Counted from the first letter of the stretch, positions 19,226 to 27,724 are shown. The stretch is 64,000 bases of DNA from Sphingobium sp. CECT 9361 (GCF_918741285.1 NZ_CAKKNC010000001.1:682001-746000); one strand, 5' to 3'. Numbers and translations: made by a program. Notes: generated by a model from the letters alone, not told the origin.

Positions 19226-19900
19226 TCAGGCGTCCAGTACCGGCTGCTGCTCATACTGATCGAGCACCCAGTCTTCGTCCTGCGCGGCCGCGATCCAATC
19301 CTGCATCCACGGATGCGCCATCAGCGCATCGACATAGTGTCGGGCAAAGCGCTCCAGCGGTAGCTGATAGCTGACCATGCGGCTGACGACGGGAGCGAAC
19401 ATGATGTCGGCGGCGCCGAACCGCCCGAACAGGAAATCGCCCTGGCTGCCATAGCTGGCCCGGGCCTGCGCCCAAAGCTGCTGGATACGATGCAGATCGG
19501 CTGCAATGGCTTCGTTGGGCGTAACGGGATCGAATATCCGCCGCGTATTCATGGGGCAGGCGCGGCGCAGGGAGACAAATCCCGCGTGCATTTCCGCCGC
19601 CATCGACCGTGCCATGCCGCGCGCGGCCAGATCCTGCGGCCAGAATCGCGTGCCGCCGGTCAGGTCGTTGAGATAGTCGATGATCGCCAGACTGTCCCAC
19701 ACGGGCGTCTGATCGTTCCACAGCGTCGGCACCTTGCCCGCTGACGGGGCAAGATCGTTCTGCTGCTTCCGCGTAGCCCAGGCGTCGTCGTACAGCGGCA
19801 CGACCACTTCCTCGAACGGCAGACCCGACTGCTTGACCGCCAGCCAGCCGCGCAACGACCAACTGGAATAGGCTTTATTGCCGATGATCAGTTTCAACAT
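19226..19900 (-). CDS. Glutathione S-transferase family protein
   Basis: A 224-residue GST with an N-terminal thioredoxin-like domain (LIIGNKAYSSWSLRGWLAVK) and an all-helical C-terminal domain. Its N-terminal SSWSLRG resembles the maleylacetoacetate isomerase/zeta-like or YfcF-like GSTs. Possible roles are conjugation of electrophiles or isomerisation; no partner gene shows which. It stands 22 bases from the engB stop, on the same strand. Confidence 0.87.
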   Translation of the reverse strand: MLKLIIGNKAYSSWSLRGWLAVKQSGLPFEEVVVPLYDDAWATRKQQNDLAPSAGKVPTLWNDQTPVWDSLAIIDYLNDLTGGTRFWPQDLAARGMARSMAAEMHAGFVSLRRACPMNTRRIFDPVTPNEAIAADLHRIQQLWAQARASYGSQGDFLFGRFGAADIMFAPVVSRMVSYQLPLERFARHYVDALMAHPWMQDWIAAAQDEDWVLDQYEQQPVLDA

Positions 19901-19922
19901 ACTGCCACCTCTTTGGATGCAC

Positions 19923-20576
19923 TTACCCGGTAACGGCTTCCAGCACGGCGGCGCGCAGTTCCGCTATGCCCATGCCGCCTTCGCTCGACGTCGCAATGAT
20001 ATCGGGATGCGCAGCGGGCCGCTTCTTGATCTCTTCGGCGGTGCGCGCGACCACGGCGGTCAGTTCGGTCGCCTTCACCTTGTCGGCCTTGGTCATGACG
20101 ATGCGATAGCTGACGGCGGCATCGTCCAGCATCTGCATGATATCGCGGTCGACATCCTTGATGCCGTGGCGGCTATCGATCAGCACCAGCGTCCGCTTCA
20201 GCACCGCGCGCCCGCGCAGATAATCGTTCACCAGGAACCGCCATTTGCGCACGACATCCTTGGGCGCCTTGGCATAGCCATAGCCCGGCATGTCGACGAG
20301 GCGGAAGGTCGTGGGTTCGCCCACGTCGAAGAAGTTCAGCTCCTGCGTCCGCCCCGGCGTATTGGACGTGCGCGCCAGCCCGTTGCGGTTGGTCAGCGCA
20401 TTCAGCAGCGTGGATTTGCCCACATTGGACCGCCCCGCAAACGCCACTTCGTTAAACGCGGCGTCGGGCAGAAACTTCAAATCCGGTGCGGACTTGAGGA
20501 AGCTGATCGGCCCCGCGAAAATCTTGCGCGCGGTTTCGATCAGTTCGGTGCGGTCGTCATCTGTCATGTCGTTCAT
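19923..20576 (-). CDS. engB: Ribosome biogenesis GTP-binding protein EngB (YihA/YsxC)
   Basis: A 217-residue TRAFAC GTPase needed for large-subunit assembly. G1 is GRSNVGKS (48-55), G3 is DMPGYGYA, and G4 is TKADK. The N-terminal helix and the position next to yidC match the order usual in alphaproteobacteria. It may be co-transcribed with yidC upstream, though a repeat pair lies in the 107-bp gap. Confidence 0.96.
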   Translation of the reverse strand: MNDMTDDDRTELIETARKIFAGPISFLKSAPDLKFLPDAAFNEVAFAGRSNVGKSTLLNALTNRNGLARTSNTPGRTQELNFFDVGEPTTFRLVDMPGYGYAKAPKDVVRKWRFLVNDYLRGRAVLKRTLVLIDSRHGIKDVDRDIMQMLDDAAVSYRIVMTKADKVKATELTAVVARTAEEIKKRPAAHPDIIATSSEGGMGIAELRAAVLEAVTG

Positions 20577-20592
20577 GGGAAAGCCTTCAATT

Positions 20593-20670
20593 CCGTTCGC
20601 CCTGAGCCTGTCGAAGGGCCATACTTTTCTTCGCGAAAGAGCAGGGCTTCGACAAGCTCAGCCCGAACGG
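20593..20670. repeat. Convergent pair of CCGTTCG...GAGC.TGTCGAAG repeats
   Basis: Two 27-base copies face each other between engB and yidC: 20593-20619 begins CCGTTCGCCCTGAGC and ends TGTCGAAGGGC; the second, 20644-20670, is its near inverse. Together they can fold into a long hairpin. A third copy is at 39301. This short repeat is frequent in sphingomonad genomes from my general knowledge. In this gap it could act as a transcript end or mRNA stabiliser for yidC. Confidence 0.8.
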
Positions 20671-20683
20671 ATTGTTGAGAGTG

Positions 20684-22402
20684 TTACTTGCCCACAACCA
20701 CCGGCGTGCTCAGCACAGGATGCCGCTTATACAGCCACCATTGCTGCGTCATCGACAGCAGGTTGTTGGTGATCCAGTATACCAGCAGACCTGCAGCAAA
20801 CGGCGCCATCACGAACATCATCATCCACGGCATCAGCGAGAATATCTGCTGCTGCATCGGGTCCATCTGTGCGGGGTTCAGCTTGAACTGCAACCACATC
20901 GAGATACCGAGCAGGATCGCCAGCACACCAATCGCCAAGAAGGCAGGCGGCTGGAAATCGAGCAAGCCGAACAGGTTGAGCACATGCAGCGGATCGGGCG
21001 CGGACAGATCCTTGATCCACAGCACGAACGGCTGATGCCGCATTTCGATGGTAAGCTGCAGCACCTTGTACAGCGCGAAGAAAATCGGAATCTGAATGAA
21101 GATCGGCAGACAACCTGCCAGCGGATTGACCTTCTCACGCTTGTACAGCTCCATCATTTCCTGCTGGAGCTTGGGCTTGTCGTCCTTGTACTTCTCCTGC
21201 AGCGCCTTCAGCTTGGGCTGCACGGCGCGCATCGCCGCCATGCTGCCGAACTGCTTCTGCGCCACCGGGAACATCAACGCACGCACGACCAGCGTGAGGC
21301 AGATGATCGCCACGCCGAAATTGCCGATCTGCGTGAACAACCAGTGCAGCAGCGAGAAGATCGGCTTTTCGAACCAGTAGAACCAGCCCCAGTCGATCGC
21401 CCGGTCGAACAGGGCAATGCCCTGCGGCGCGGGCGCATCCTGATAGGCTTCGAGCGTCCGCACTTCCTTCGCGCCGACGAACAGGCGTGAGGATTGCGTG
21501 ATGGACTTGCCGGGGGCCAGAAGAGTGGGGTTCAGGCTATAATCGGCCTGATACTGTATGCCTGCACCTTTGCGGAATTGCCCGGTAAAGGCCGTGCGCT
21601 GATCGGGGACCAGAGCGGAAAGCCAATATTTGTCGGTAAAGCCGATCCAGCCGCCGGTGCTGGGAAAGGACTGATTGCCGTCCTTGTCCAGATCCTTGAA
21701 ATCCACATCATAATTGGTCGCACCGTTGAACACGCCGATGGGGCCAGTGTGGATCGTCCAGCTCGTCGGATCCTTCGAATGTCCGTCGCGGCTGATATAG
21801 CCATAAGGCCGCACGCCCACGGCGGCAGCCGCGGTGTTGGTCACCTTCTGGTTCACGGTGAACATGAAATCCTTGTCCACCGACAAGCCGATCTCGAAAA
21901 GCTGACCCGCGCCATTGTTCCACGACAGGGTAACCGGCGATGTCGGCGTCAGCTTCGGCGCGGACGCCGCCCAGACGGTATTGGCATCCGGGCCTTTCAG
22001 CCCTTCGCCCGACCAGCCGAAGCCTGCGAAATAGGCATCCTTGGTCCCGGCGGGCGAATAGAGCCGGATCGCCGGCGAATCCTTCGCGATGGTCTCGCGA
22101 TAGGTCGGCAGCACGATATCGTCGATCCGCGCGCCTTTGAGGTTGATCGAACCCAGCAGCTTGGGCGTTTCGATGGCGACACGCGGTCCGGCCTTCAACG
22201 CCACTGTGCGATCCATGGTCGCTGCAGGGTTGTCGGCGGCGGGGTCGGCATTGGGCGCGGCCACCGGAATGGTCTTGCCGCCGACGATCTTGGTCGCGGG
22301 CGGATTGGCCACCGGGAAGAACCGGGCCTGCAGATAGGGCCATCCGAACAGGATCAGTGCGCTCAGCACTACCGCGAGAATGATGTTCCGCTTGTCGTCC
22401 AC
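20684..22402 (-). CDS. yidC: Membrane protein insertase YidC
   Basis: A 572-residue insertase that places proteins into the inner membrane, alone or with SecYEG. The N-terminal membrane anchor (NIILAVVLSALILFGWPYLQ) is followed by a large periplasmic beta domain to about residue 335, then the conserved helical core (FYWFEKPIFSLLHWL; QPKLKALQEKYKDD; GCLPIFIQIPIFFALY). Length fits Gram-negative YidC. It follows yidD by 43 bases on the same strand, in the rpmH-rnpA-yidD-yidC order. Confidence 0.97.
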   Translation of the reverse strand: MDDKRNIILAVVLSALILFGWPYLQARFFPVANPPATKIVGGKTIPVAAPNADPAADNPAATMDRTVALKAGPRVAIETPKLLGSINLKGARIDDIVLPTYRETIAKDSPAIRLYSPAGTKDAYFAGFGWSGEGLKGPDANTVWAASAPKLTPTSPVTLSWNNGAGQLFEIGLSVDKDFMFTVNQKVTNTAAAAVGVRPYGYISRDGHSKDPTSWTIHTGPIGVFNGATNYDVDFKDLDKDGNQSFPSTGGWIGFTDKYWLSALVPDQRTAFTGQFRKGAGIQYQADYSLNPTLLAPGKSITQSSRLFVGAKEVRTLEAYQDAPAPQGIALFDRAIDWGWFYWFEKPIFSLLHWLFTQIGNFGVAIICLTLVVRALMFPVAQKQFGSMAAMRAVQPKLKALQEKYKDDKPKLQQEMMELYKREKVNPLAGCLPIFIQIPIFFALYKVLQLTIEMRHQPFVLWIKDLSAPDPLHVLNLFGLLDFQPPAFLAIGVLAILLGISMWLQFKLNPAQMDPMQQQIFSLMPWMMMFVMAPFAAGLLVYWITNNLLSMTQQWWLYKRHPVLSTPVVVGK

Positions 22403-22445
22403 GTCAGATTGGCTCCCGCCGATGAAAGTCTATGTTGAAGGGGTT

Positions 22446-22658
22446 TTAGGGAACCGGGTCGTAACCCGACCCGCCCCAGGGATGGCATCGCATTAGCCGC
22501 TTCGTCGCCAGCCAGCTACCCTTGACCGCACCATATTTTTGGAGCGCATCGATCGCATATTCCGAACAACTGGGGGCATAGCGGCAAGTGGGTGGCAAAA
22601 TGCGCGAAGGGCCAAGCTGCCAACCGCGCGCAATCAAAGTGAGGAACCGCGCGATCAC
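22446..22658 (-). CDS. yidD: Membrane protein insertion efficiency factor YidD
   Basis: A 70-residue protein with the conserved Cys/Pro/Gly pattern [19 protein letters not shown] and [15 protein letters not shown]. It is thought to help YidC. It begins inside the end of rnpA (4-base ATGA overlap), so its translation is coupled to that gene. Confidence 0.95.
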   Translation of the reverse strand: MIARFLTLIARGWQLGPSRILPPTCRYAPSCSEYAIDALQKYGAVKGSWLATKRLMRCHPWGGSGYDPVP

Positions 22659-23257
22659 CGCCCACGCTCTACATGGTCCTGCGCAGGCAGGAACCCAGTA
22701 ACATCATCCCCGCGCGGCGGTGCTGCTTTTCTGTGATCCCGTCGCTGCGAAGGCGCGCCATCCTTGGACGACAGCTTCCGCAAAGCCTTCACCATTTCCG
22801 CCCGAAGCTGCGCAAAGTCACGCTCGACACCGCCCGCGCGACCGATCAGCACATGGTCCGCACCGGCGATCCCCAGCTCGGGCAACAGCTCCCGCGCGAG
22901 AACGCGAAAACGGCGCTTCATCCGATTCCGGACGACAGCGCCGCCAATCTTCTTGGTCACGGTAAAGCCGATTCGCTTGGATGGATCGCCATCCTGTCGG
23001 TCCCGCACCAAAAGCACGAAACCGGGCATCGGCTGCCTGCGTCCCCGATTCGCTGCCAGAAAATCGGCGCGCTTCGCGAGGATCGCGATGGCGCCGTCTT
23101 TTCCGGACGGAACGATCAGGCGCTCAGGCTCTTCCGGCCGCGGCTGCGGCGTGCGCGCAGGATGTTGCGGCCGCCGACCGTTGCCATCCGTGCCCGGAAC
23201 CCGTGCCGCCGCTTGCGGACGATGTTGCTCGGTTGAAAGGTGCGCTTCATCGCTCAT
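22655..23257 (-). CDS. rnpA: Ribonuclease P protein component, with extension overlapping rpmH
   Basis: The conserved RnpA core runs from about LIVPSGKDG through [13 protein letters not shown] to [24 protein letters not shown]; it helps RNase P RNA process tRNA precursors. The only ATG, GTG or TTG in frame before the core is the ATG at 23257, which gives a 200-residue protein whose first 46 residues (Pro/Arg-rich) are read from the same DNA as rpmH in another frame. A possible alternative is a CTG start at 23119 overlapping the rpmH stop. A ~40-residue basic C-terminal tail also exceeds the usual length. It overlaps yidD by four bases. Confidence 0.85.
   Translation of the reverse strand: MSDEAHLSTEQHRPQAAARVPGTDGNGRRPQHPARTPQPRPEEPERLIVPSGKDGAIAILAKRADFLAANRGRRQPMPGFVLLVRDRQDGDPSKRIGFTVTKKIGGAVVRNRMKRRFRVLARELLPELGIAGADHVLIGRAGGVERDFAQLRAEMVKALRKLSSKDGAPSQRRDHRKAAPPRGDDVTGFLPAQDHVERGR
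23116..23250 (-). CDS. rpmH: 50S ribosomal protein L34
   Basis: A 44-residue basic protein starting [18 protein letters not shown] and ending in [10 protein letters not shown], the standard L34 sequence. It was read directly because it is below common ORF length limits. A GAGGA ribosome site lies seven bases before its ATG. The whole gene sits inside the rnpA reading frame, which starts seven bases upstream; see the findings. A promoter-like pair TTGTCT and TATTTT with 17-base spacing precedes it. Confidence 0.97.
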   Translation of the reverse strand: MKRTFQPSNIVRKRRHGFRARMATVGGRNILRARRSRGRKSLSA

Positions 23258-23289
23258 TCCTCAAAATACTAGTCTAAAATCGGCAAGAC

Positions 23290-23315
23290 AAAAAAGGGCC
23301 GCCAATCCGGCAGCC
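23290..23315 (-). terminator. Rho-independent terminator for the SRPBCC-VOC-DUF1428 operon
   Basis: Minus strand: GGCTGCC, loop GGATT, GGCGGCC (one G-U pair), C-rich join, six T. It lies about 75 bases after the SRPBCC stop codon and just before the rpmH promoter region, so it separates the two transcription units. Confidence 0.8.
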
Positions 23316-23389
23316 GCGTGTCGAGCGGGTCCGATAGGCAAAAGGGCGCTGCAAGTCAACCGGGCGCGCAACGAAAAGGGCGCTATCGG

Positions 23390-23848
23390 CTAAGCTTCGC
23401 ACAACGCCTTCAATTGATCGGCGACTGCGCCCCAGCCCTGTTCAAAGCCCATTTCCGCATGTTGTTTCATGGCCTCCTCGGTCCAGTGTCGGGCACAGGC
23501 ACGGTACAGCGTGCCGTCGCCATCCGCTTCGATCTCGAATATCCCGATCATGAATGGCTTCGCAGGCTTCAGGTCCGCCGTCACCGCATCGGTAAACGCG
23601 AATCGGCGGCCTGGCTCATAGGCGAGGTAGATTCCCTCCTGCGGCATTGCCTCGCCATTGGGACCGCGCATGATCATGGCGGATCGGCCGCCGGGCCGAC
23701 GATCCATCTCCACCAGCTCGACCGTCCACGGCTTGGGGCACCACCATTCCGCCATCCGCTCGGTCATGATCTCCCACACATGCGCGGGCAAAGCGTCGAT
23801 ATGCCGTTCGATCGACAGTTCGCAGGTTTCGGACGGGTCGCTCATCAT
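23390..23848 (-). CDS. SRPBCC / AHSA1-like domain protein
   Basis: A 152-residue START-like fold protein (CELSIERHIDALPAHVWEIMT at the start; KGP-like loop FEIEADGDGTLY; final long helix). Such proteins (activator of Hsp90 ATPase homologue 1-like) bind hydrophobic ligands; the specific ligand is unknown. It is the last gene of a three-gene minus-strand operon, overlapping the VOC gene by four bases. Confidence 0.85.
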   Translation of the reverse strand: MMSDPSETCELSIERHIDALPAHVWEIMTERMAEWWCPKPWTVELVEMDRRPGGRSAMIMRGPNGEAMPQEGIYLAYEPGRRFAFTDAVTADLKPAKPFMIGIFEIEADGDGTLYRACARHWTEEAMKQHAEMGFEQGWGAVADQLKALCEA

Positions 23849-24636
23849 GCTTTCTCCACGTCATTGCGATGGCCGACCAGGGAGAATGTCGCGCCCTGCG
23901 GGTCGACCGCTTCCAGGATGAACAGCGGGCCGGGGACTTCATGCGGACCGGAGCGCACTTCGCCGCCTGCCGCTGTCACGCGCGCATGCGCTGCGTCGAT
24001 ATCCGCGACCCAGATATAATGTTTCCATTTGGGCGGCAGCATGTCTTCGGTCGCGGTCATCAGGCCACCCAAGGTCGCGCCACCGGGCAGACCAAAGAAA
24101 TGATATTGCCCCATCGGCCCCATATCCATCGCGCCTTTTTCTTCCCACCCGGCGTGACGGCCATAGAATGCCAGTGCTTCCTTCGCGTCCGCTGCCAGCA
24201 ACTCGTTCCACCCGAACTTGCCGGGGCAGGGCATGGCCGAAAATGGCGCTATCTCTCCTTCGCCTTCCGGCTGGATGATATAGAATGTCGCGCCATGCGG
24301 GTCGGCCAGCATGGCGATGTGCCCCACCTGCGGAATATAGGTAACGGGCATCTGCGCCGTGGCGCCATCCTCCACCATCTCGGCCAGCGCCGCTGCAGCA
24401 TCGGGAACGGAGATATACCCTAACCAACCTATCGGCGCATCGGGCACCGGAGCCGCCATGATGCCGCCGACGGCCTGACCATCGGCCAGAAAAACGGTAT
24501 AGGGCGCGCCATTGCCCTCCATGTCGGTATAGGTCCACCCGGTCACCTGCGCATAGAACGCCTTGGCGCTCGCAACGTCCTTGGTTATCAGTTCATACCA
24601 GACGAACGGATTGCCGCCTTCAGCTACACTGGCCAT
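23845..24636 (-). CDS. VOC (glyoxalase/bleomycin resistance) family protein, two domains
   Basis: About 263 residues holding two tandem VOC modules: the first begins PFVWYELITKDVASAKAFY and the second at about residue 135 (PGKFGWNELLAADAKEALAFY). The ATG at 24636 has a GGAGGG ribosome site, so it is chosen over the GTG at 24651. Proteins of this two-module type are often annotated as CFP-30-like hydroxylases; the substrate is not known. It is the middle gene of the operon. Confidence 0.87.
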   Translation of the reverse strand: MASVAEGGNPFVWYELITKDVASAKAFYAQVTGWTYTDMEGNGAPYTVFLADGQAVGGIMAAPVPDAPIGWLGYISVPDAAAALAEMVEDGATAQMPVTYIPQVGHIAMLADPHGATFYIIQPEGEGEIAPFSAMPCPGKFGWNELLAADAKEALAFYGRHAGWEEKGAMDMGPMGQYHFFGLPGGATLGGLMTATEDMLPPKWKHYIWVADIDAAHARVTAAGGEVRSGPHEVPGPLFILEAVDPQGATFSLVGHRNDVEKA

Positions 24637-24647
24637 TGCACCCTCCC

Positions 24648-25004
24648 TCACGCGGCTTCGTCGACGATTGTCGCGAACCCGCCATAGATCATACGCGGCC
24701 CACTGAACGGCAGGTCGCCATCGGGCTTCATGCGTTCATCCACCATGACCTTTTGCATCCCGACATCGCGGACAGCCTTCGATGGCCATTCGATCCAGGA
24801 AAAGACGACTTTCTCGCCTTCTTCGGCAATGATCGCGGTCCGAAAATCATTCGTCTTTCCGGTCTTGATGTCATCGTCCCACGCTTCGACGACACGCAAT
24901 GCGCCATGTTCGATGAATATCGGCGCTGCCTTCGCCGCCATCGTTCGATAGGCTTCCTTATTGCCATCCGGCACAGGAACCAGGAATCCGTCGATATAGC
25001 TCAT
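24648..25004 (-). CDS. DUF1428 family protein
   Basis: A 118-residue YbaA-type protein (SYIDGFLVPVPDGNKEAYRTMA start, WIEWPSKAVRDVGMQKVM middle), with a dimeric alpha/beta-barrel fold in the family. No function is established. It is the first gene of the operon divergent from the HxlR regulator, and its promoter region holds the palindrome at 25123-25139. Confidence 0.88.
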   Translation of the reverse strand: MSYIDGFLVPVPDGNKEAYRTMAAKAAPIFIEHGALRVVEAWDDDIKTGKTNDFRTAIIAEEGEKVVFSWIEWPSKAVRDVGMQKVMVDERMKPDGDLPFSGPRMIYGGFATIVDEAA

Positions 25005-25122
25005 GCTGCTACTCCTTCGTGCACCTCGGTGTGAAATCCGCCAACGCGCGTTCGAACGGCGCAGGCCTCTGAGTCGCTATGTTGAACAATCATGCCAAGA
25101 TGATTATTTAAGGCAACAGCAA

Positions 25123-25139
25123 AGTTATAAAAAATAACT
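25123..25139. promoter_or_regulatory. Perfect palindrome, candidate operator of the HxlR-type regulator
   Basis: AGTTAT-AAAAA-ATAACT is a perfect 6-5-6 inverted repeat in the AT-rich gap between the DUF1428 operon and the regulator gene. A dimeric winged-helix protein encoded next door is the natural candidate to bind it. Confidence 0.5.
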
Positions 25140-25162
25140 AATGTTTGTTTTTGGGGTCCGAT

Positions 25163-25828
25163 TTGAAGAAGAGAGTCTATTCCGATGGCTGCGCAGCCGC
25201 GCATGCCCTTGATCTTGTGGGGGATCGCTGGGCGCTGCCCGTTATGCGGGAAATGATGCTGGGGCCGCGCCGCTTTTCCGACATGCGCGCCGCTCTGCCG
25301 GGCCTTAGCGCCAATGTCCTGACGCAGCGGCTGGAGGAACTGGAGCGCAACAGCATCGTCCAGCGCCGCAAACTGCCGCCGCCTGCATCCGTACAAGTCT
25401 ATGAACTCACGCCCTGGGGGCTGGAAGCCGAGGAACTGCTCAAGGTCATGGGCCGCTGGGCCGCGCGGTCCCCGCACAAGGAAGCCGGTCCCATGAGCCC
25501 CGTCTCCATCGTCCTGTCGATGCGCACCATGTTCTGCGCCGAACAGGCGAAAGACCTGTTTTTACGTGTCGGCTTATTTTTCGGGCTGGAAACCTATCTG
25601 GCCGAAATCCGCAACGGTACGATCGCCGTGGACCGTGGCGAGATCGATGATGTCGACATCCTTTTCTCCGGAGACCACAACGCCTTCGTCGCGTGCCTCT
25701 ACGGCAAAGTCCCTTTAGCCAACGTGGCGGACCAGTTAGCCGTCACCGGAGACCGCAAGCTGCTCGAACGCTTCCTGTCCCTGTTCCCCCTGCCGCCCAC
25801 TGCGCCGGACCTCAGCGCGCCCCGATAA
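25163..25828 (+). CDS. HxlR family winged-helix transcriptional regulator
   Basis: About 221 residues. The N-terminal HxlR domain is clear: DGCAAAHALDLVGDRWALPVM, then GPRRFSDMRAALPG and LTQRLEELE. A TTG at 25163 with GGGG upstream is the likely start; another TTG at 25145 would add six residues. A C-terminal ~100-residue domain resembling a sterol-carrier-like fold follows, which is longer than the simple HxlR regulators and may sense a lipophilic ligand. It is divergent from the SRPBCC-VOC-DUF1428 operon and probably represses it. Confidence 0.9.
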   Translation: MKKRVYSDGCAAAHALDLVGDRWALPVMREMMLGPRRFSDMRAALPGLSANVLTQRLEELERNSIVQRRKLPPPASVQVYELTPWGLEAEELLKVMGRWAARSPHKEAGPMSPVSIVLSMRTMFCAEQAKDLFLRVGLFFGLETYLAEIRNGTIAVDRGEIDDVDILFSGDHNAFVACLYGKVPLANVADQLAVTGDRKLLERFLSLFPLPPTAPDLSAPR

Positions 25829-25901
25829 ACCGCTCGACTTTTTGCCGCACCCTCGCCAGAAGAGGCGCGAACAAAAGCGGCACAGATTGAGGGGCAACGG
25901 C

Positions 25902-27410
25902 TTGGTCGCAACAGTATCGACGGTGGCCTATCTGGGGCTGGAGGCGCGCCGGGTTGAGGTGCAGTGCCAACTAGTTCCCGGCCTCCCCAACTTCATCGTC
26001 GTGGGTCTGGGTGACAAGGCCGTCACCGAAAGCAAGGAGCGGGTGCGCAACGCGATTGCCGCCATCGGTCTGTCGCTGCCCCCCAAGCGGATCACCGTCA
26101 ACCTATCCCCTGCGGACTTGCCGAAGGAAGGATCGCATTACGATCTGCCCATCGCGCTCGCCTTGCTGGGCGCAATGGGCGTCATCGATGCGGAGACGCT
26201 GAGCGGCTATGTCGTGGTCGGCGAACTGGGACTGGACGGGCGAATCGCGCCGTCGCCCGGCGTGCTGCTCGCCGCGCTCCATGCGGGCGAGCAGGGGCTG
26301 GGCCTGATCTGCCCCGCCGCGCAAGGCAGCGAAGCGGCATGGGCAGGGCATGTCGAAGTCGTCGCCGCACCCGGCCTTTTGCCCTTGCTTAATCATTTCA
26401 AGGGCACCGCCATGCTCTCCGCCCCGTACCCCGGCGAAGTCGAAGCACCGGTGCGCACCGCCGATCTGCGGCAGGTGAAGGGGCAGGAAACCGCCAAGCG
26501 CGCGCTCGAAATCGCGGCAGCGGGCGGGCATAACATGCTGATGGCCGGTCCTCCCGGCGCAGGCAAATCCCTGATGGCCAGTTGCCTGCCCGGCATCCTG
26601 CCCGAACTCAGCCCCGCCGAAGCCCTCGAAGTTTCGATGGTCGCCAGCGTCGCGGGTACGCTCGACGGTGGGCGCATCAGCCGCGCGCGCCCCTTCCGCG
26701 CGCCGCATCACAGCGCCTCGATGGCGGCGCTCGTCGGCGGCGGCCTGCGCGTCAAACCGGGCGAAGTCAGCCTCGCGCATCTGGGCGTGCTGTTCCTCGA
26801 CGAACTCCCCGAATTTCAGCGCGCCGTCCTCGATTCGCTGCGCCAGCCGCTCGAAACCGGCACCGTCAGCGTCGCCCGCGCCAACGCGCACGTCACATTC
26901 CCCGCCCGCGTTCAGCTTATCGCCGCGATGAACCCCTGCCGCTGCGGCCATCTGGGCGATCCCGCCTTGGCCTGCGCCCGCGCCCCGCGCTGCGCATCGG
27001 ATTATCAGGCCAAGGTATCGGGGCCGCTGCTCGACCGGATCGACCTGCACGTAGACGTCAACGCCGTCACCGCCGCCGATCTCGTCCTGCCACCCCCCGC
27101 CGAAGGATCGGAACAAGTCGCCGCCCGCGTCGCCGCCGCCCGCGCGATCCAGACCGCGCGCTACGCTGACCACGCGATCCGCACCAATGCCGAAGTCGAC
27201 GGCGATCTCCTCGAAACCGTCGCCACCCCCGACGAACCGGGTCGACAGCTTCTGGCACAAGCGGCAGGCGCAATGCGCATGTCCGCCCGCGGCTACACCC
27301 GCGTCCTCCGCGTCGCCCGCACCATCGCCGACCTGTCCGGTAGCGAAAACATAGGCCGCGTGCATATTGCTGAGGCGCTAAGTTACCGAAGACGCGCGCC
27401 GGTGAATTGA
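25902..27410 (+). CDS. comM: YifB/ComM family Mg chelatase-like AAA ATPase
   Basis: 502 residues from a TTG with GAGGGG upstream; the ATG at 25842 would add 20 basic residues of no family match. The N-terminal Lon-protease-like ChlI domain (VVGLGDKAVTESKERVR) precedes a P-loop GPPGAGKS (216-223), Walker B VLFLDELPEF and the Cys motif NPCRCGHLGD with CARAPRC. In naturally competent bacteria ComM is a hexameric helicase for branch migration during transformation. Competence in this strain is unknown. GC and codon use match the rest of the window. Confidence 0.93.
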   Translation: MVATVSTVAYLGLEARRVEVQCQLVPGLPNFIVVGLGDKAVTESKERVRNAIAAIGLSLPPKRITVNLSPADLPKEGSHYDLPIALALLGAMGVIDAETLSGYVVVGELGLDGRIAPSPGVLLAALHAGEQGLGLICPAAQGSEAAWAGHVEVVAAPGLLPLLNHFKGTAMLSAPYPGEVEAPVRTADLRQVKGQETAKRALEIAAAGGHNMLMAGPPGAGKSLMASCLPGILPELSPAEALEVSMVASVAGTLDGGRISRARPFRAPHHSASMAALVGGGLRVKPGEVSLAHLGVLFLDELPEFQRAVLDSLRQPLETGTVSVARANAHVTFPARVQLIAAMNPCRCGHLGDPALACARAPRCASDYQAKVSGPLLDRIDLHVDVNAVTAADLVLPPPAEGSEQVAARVAAARAIQTARYADHAIRTNAEVDGDLLETVATPDEPGRQLLAQAAGAMRMSARGYTRVLRVARTIADLSGSENIGRVHIAEALSYRRRAPVN

Positions 27411-27499
27411 TTGGGTGCGCTATGCAGGAATGTAGGCGGGGCAGATAATGCCCCAACTGCAGACATTGCGCGGGTTGGTGAAGCCGTTTAGCTGGAAGC

Positions 27500-27724
27500 A
27501 TGACGCAAATACGAGAAACCATATTAGCAAACTGCCGCTCTACTTGGCTCAAAACTGCTCGCGTGGTCTGGCTCGCACACAGAGATTTGGTGCTTCCAGA
27601 CGATGAAGCAAGCTATGATCTTGTAGCCGCCGAATTGGCTAAATTGGTCCGCACGGGGGAGTTAGTAGTGGAAGGCGACGTGTCGGATTGGCGAGTTAGT
27701 GAGGTTCGGCTCGCAACAACTTAA
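27500..27724 (+). CDS. Small protein of unknown function, atypical base composition
   Basis: A 74-residue protein with no family that I recognise. A GGAAG ribosome site lies close before the ATG. The sequence looks like a folded domain: two helices and a C-terminal strand pair (ELVVEGDVSDWRVSEVRL) reminiscent of a winged helix, with four Trp. Its GC content and third-position use are visibly lower than the neighbours, which suggests recent acquisition. It sits between comM and a REP-like element. Confidence 0.5.
   Translation: MTQIRETILANCRSTWLKTARVVWLAHRDLVLPDDEASYDLVAAELAKLVRTGELVVEGDVSDWRVSEVRLATT

Noticed and set aside
26103..27365. Long open frame antisense to comM
   Set aside because: Gly/Ala-rich shadow of a clear ATPase gene.
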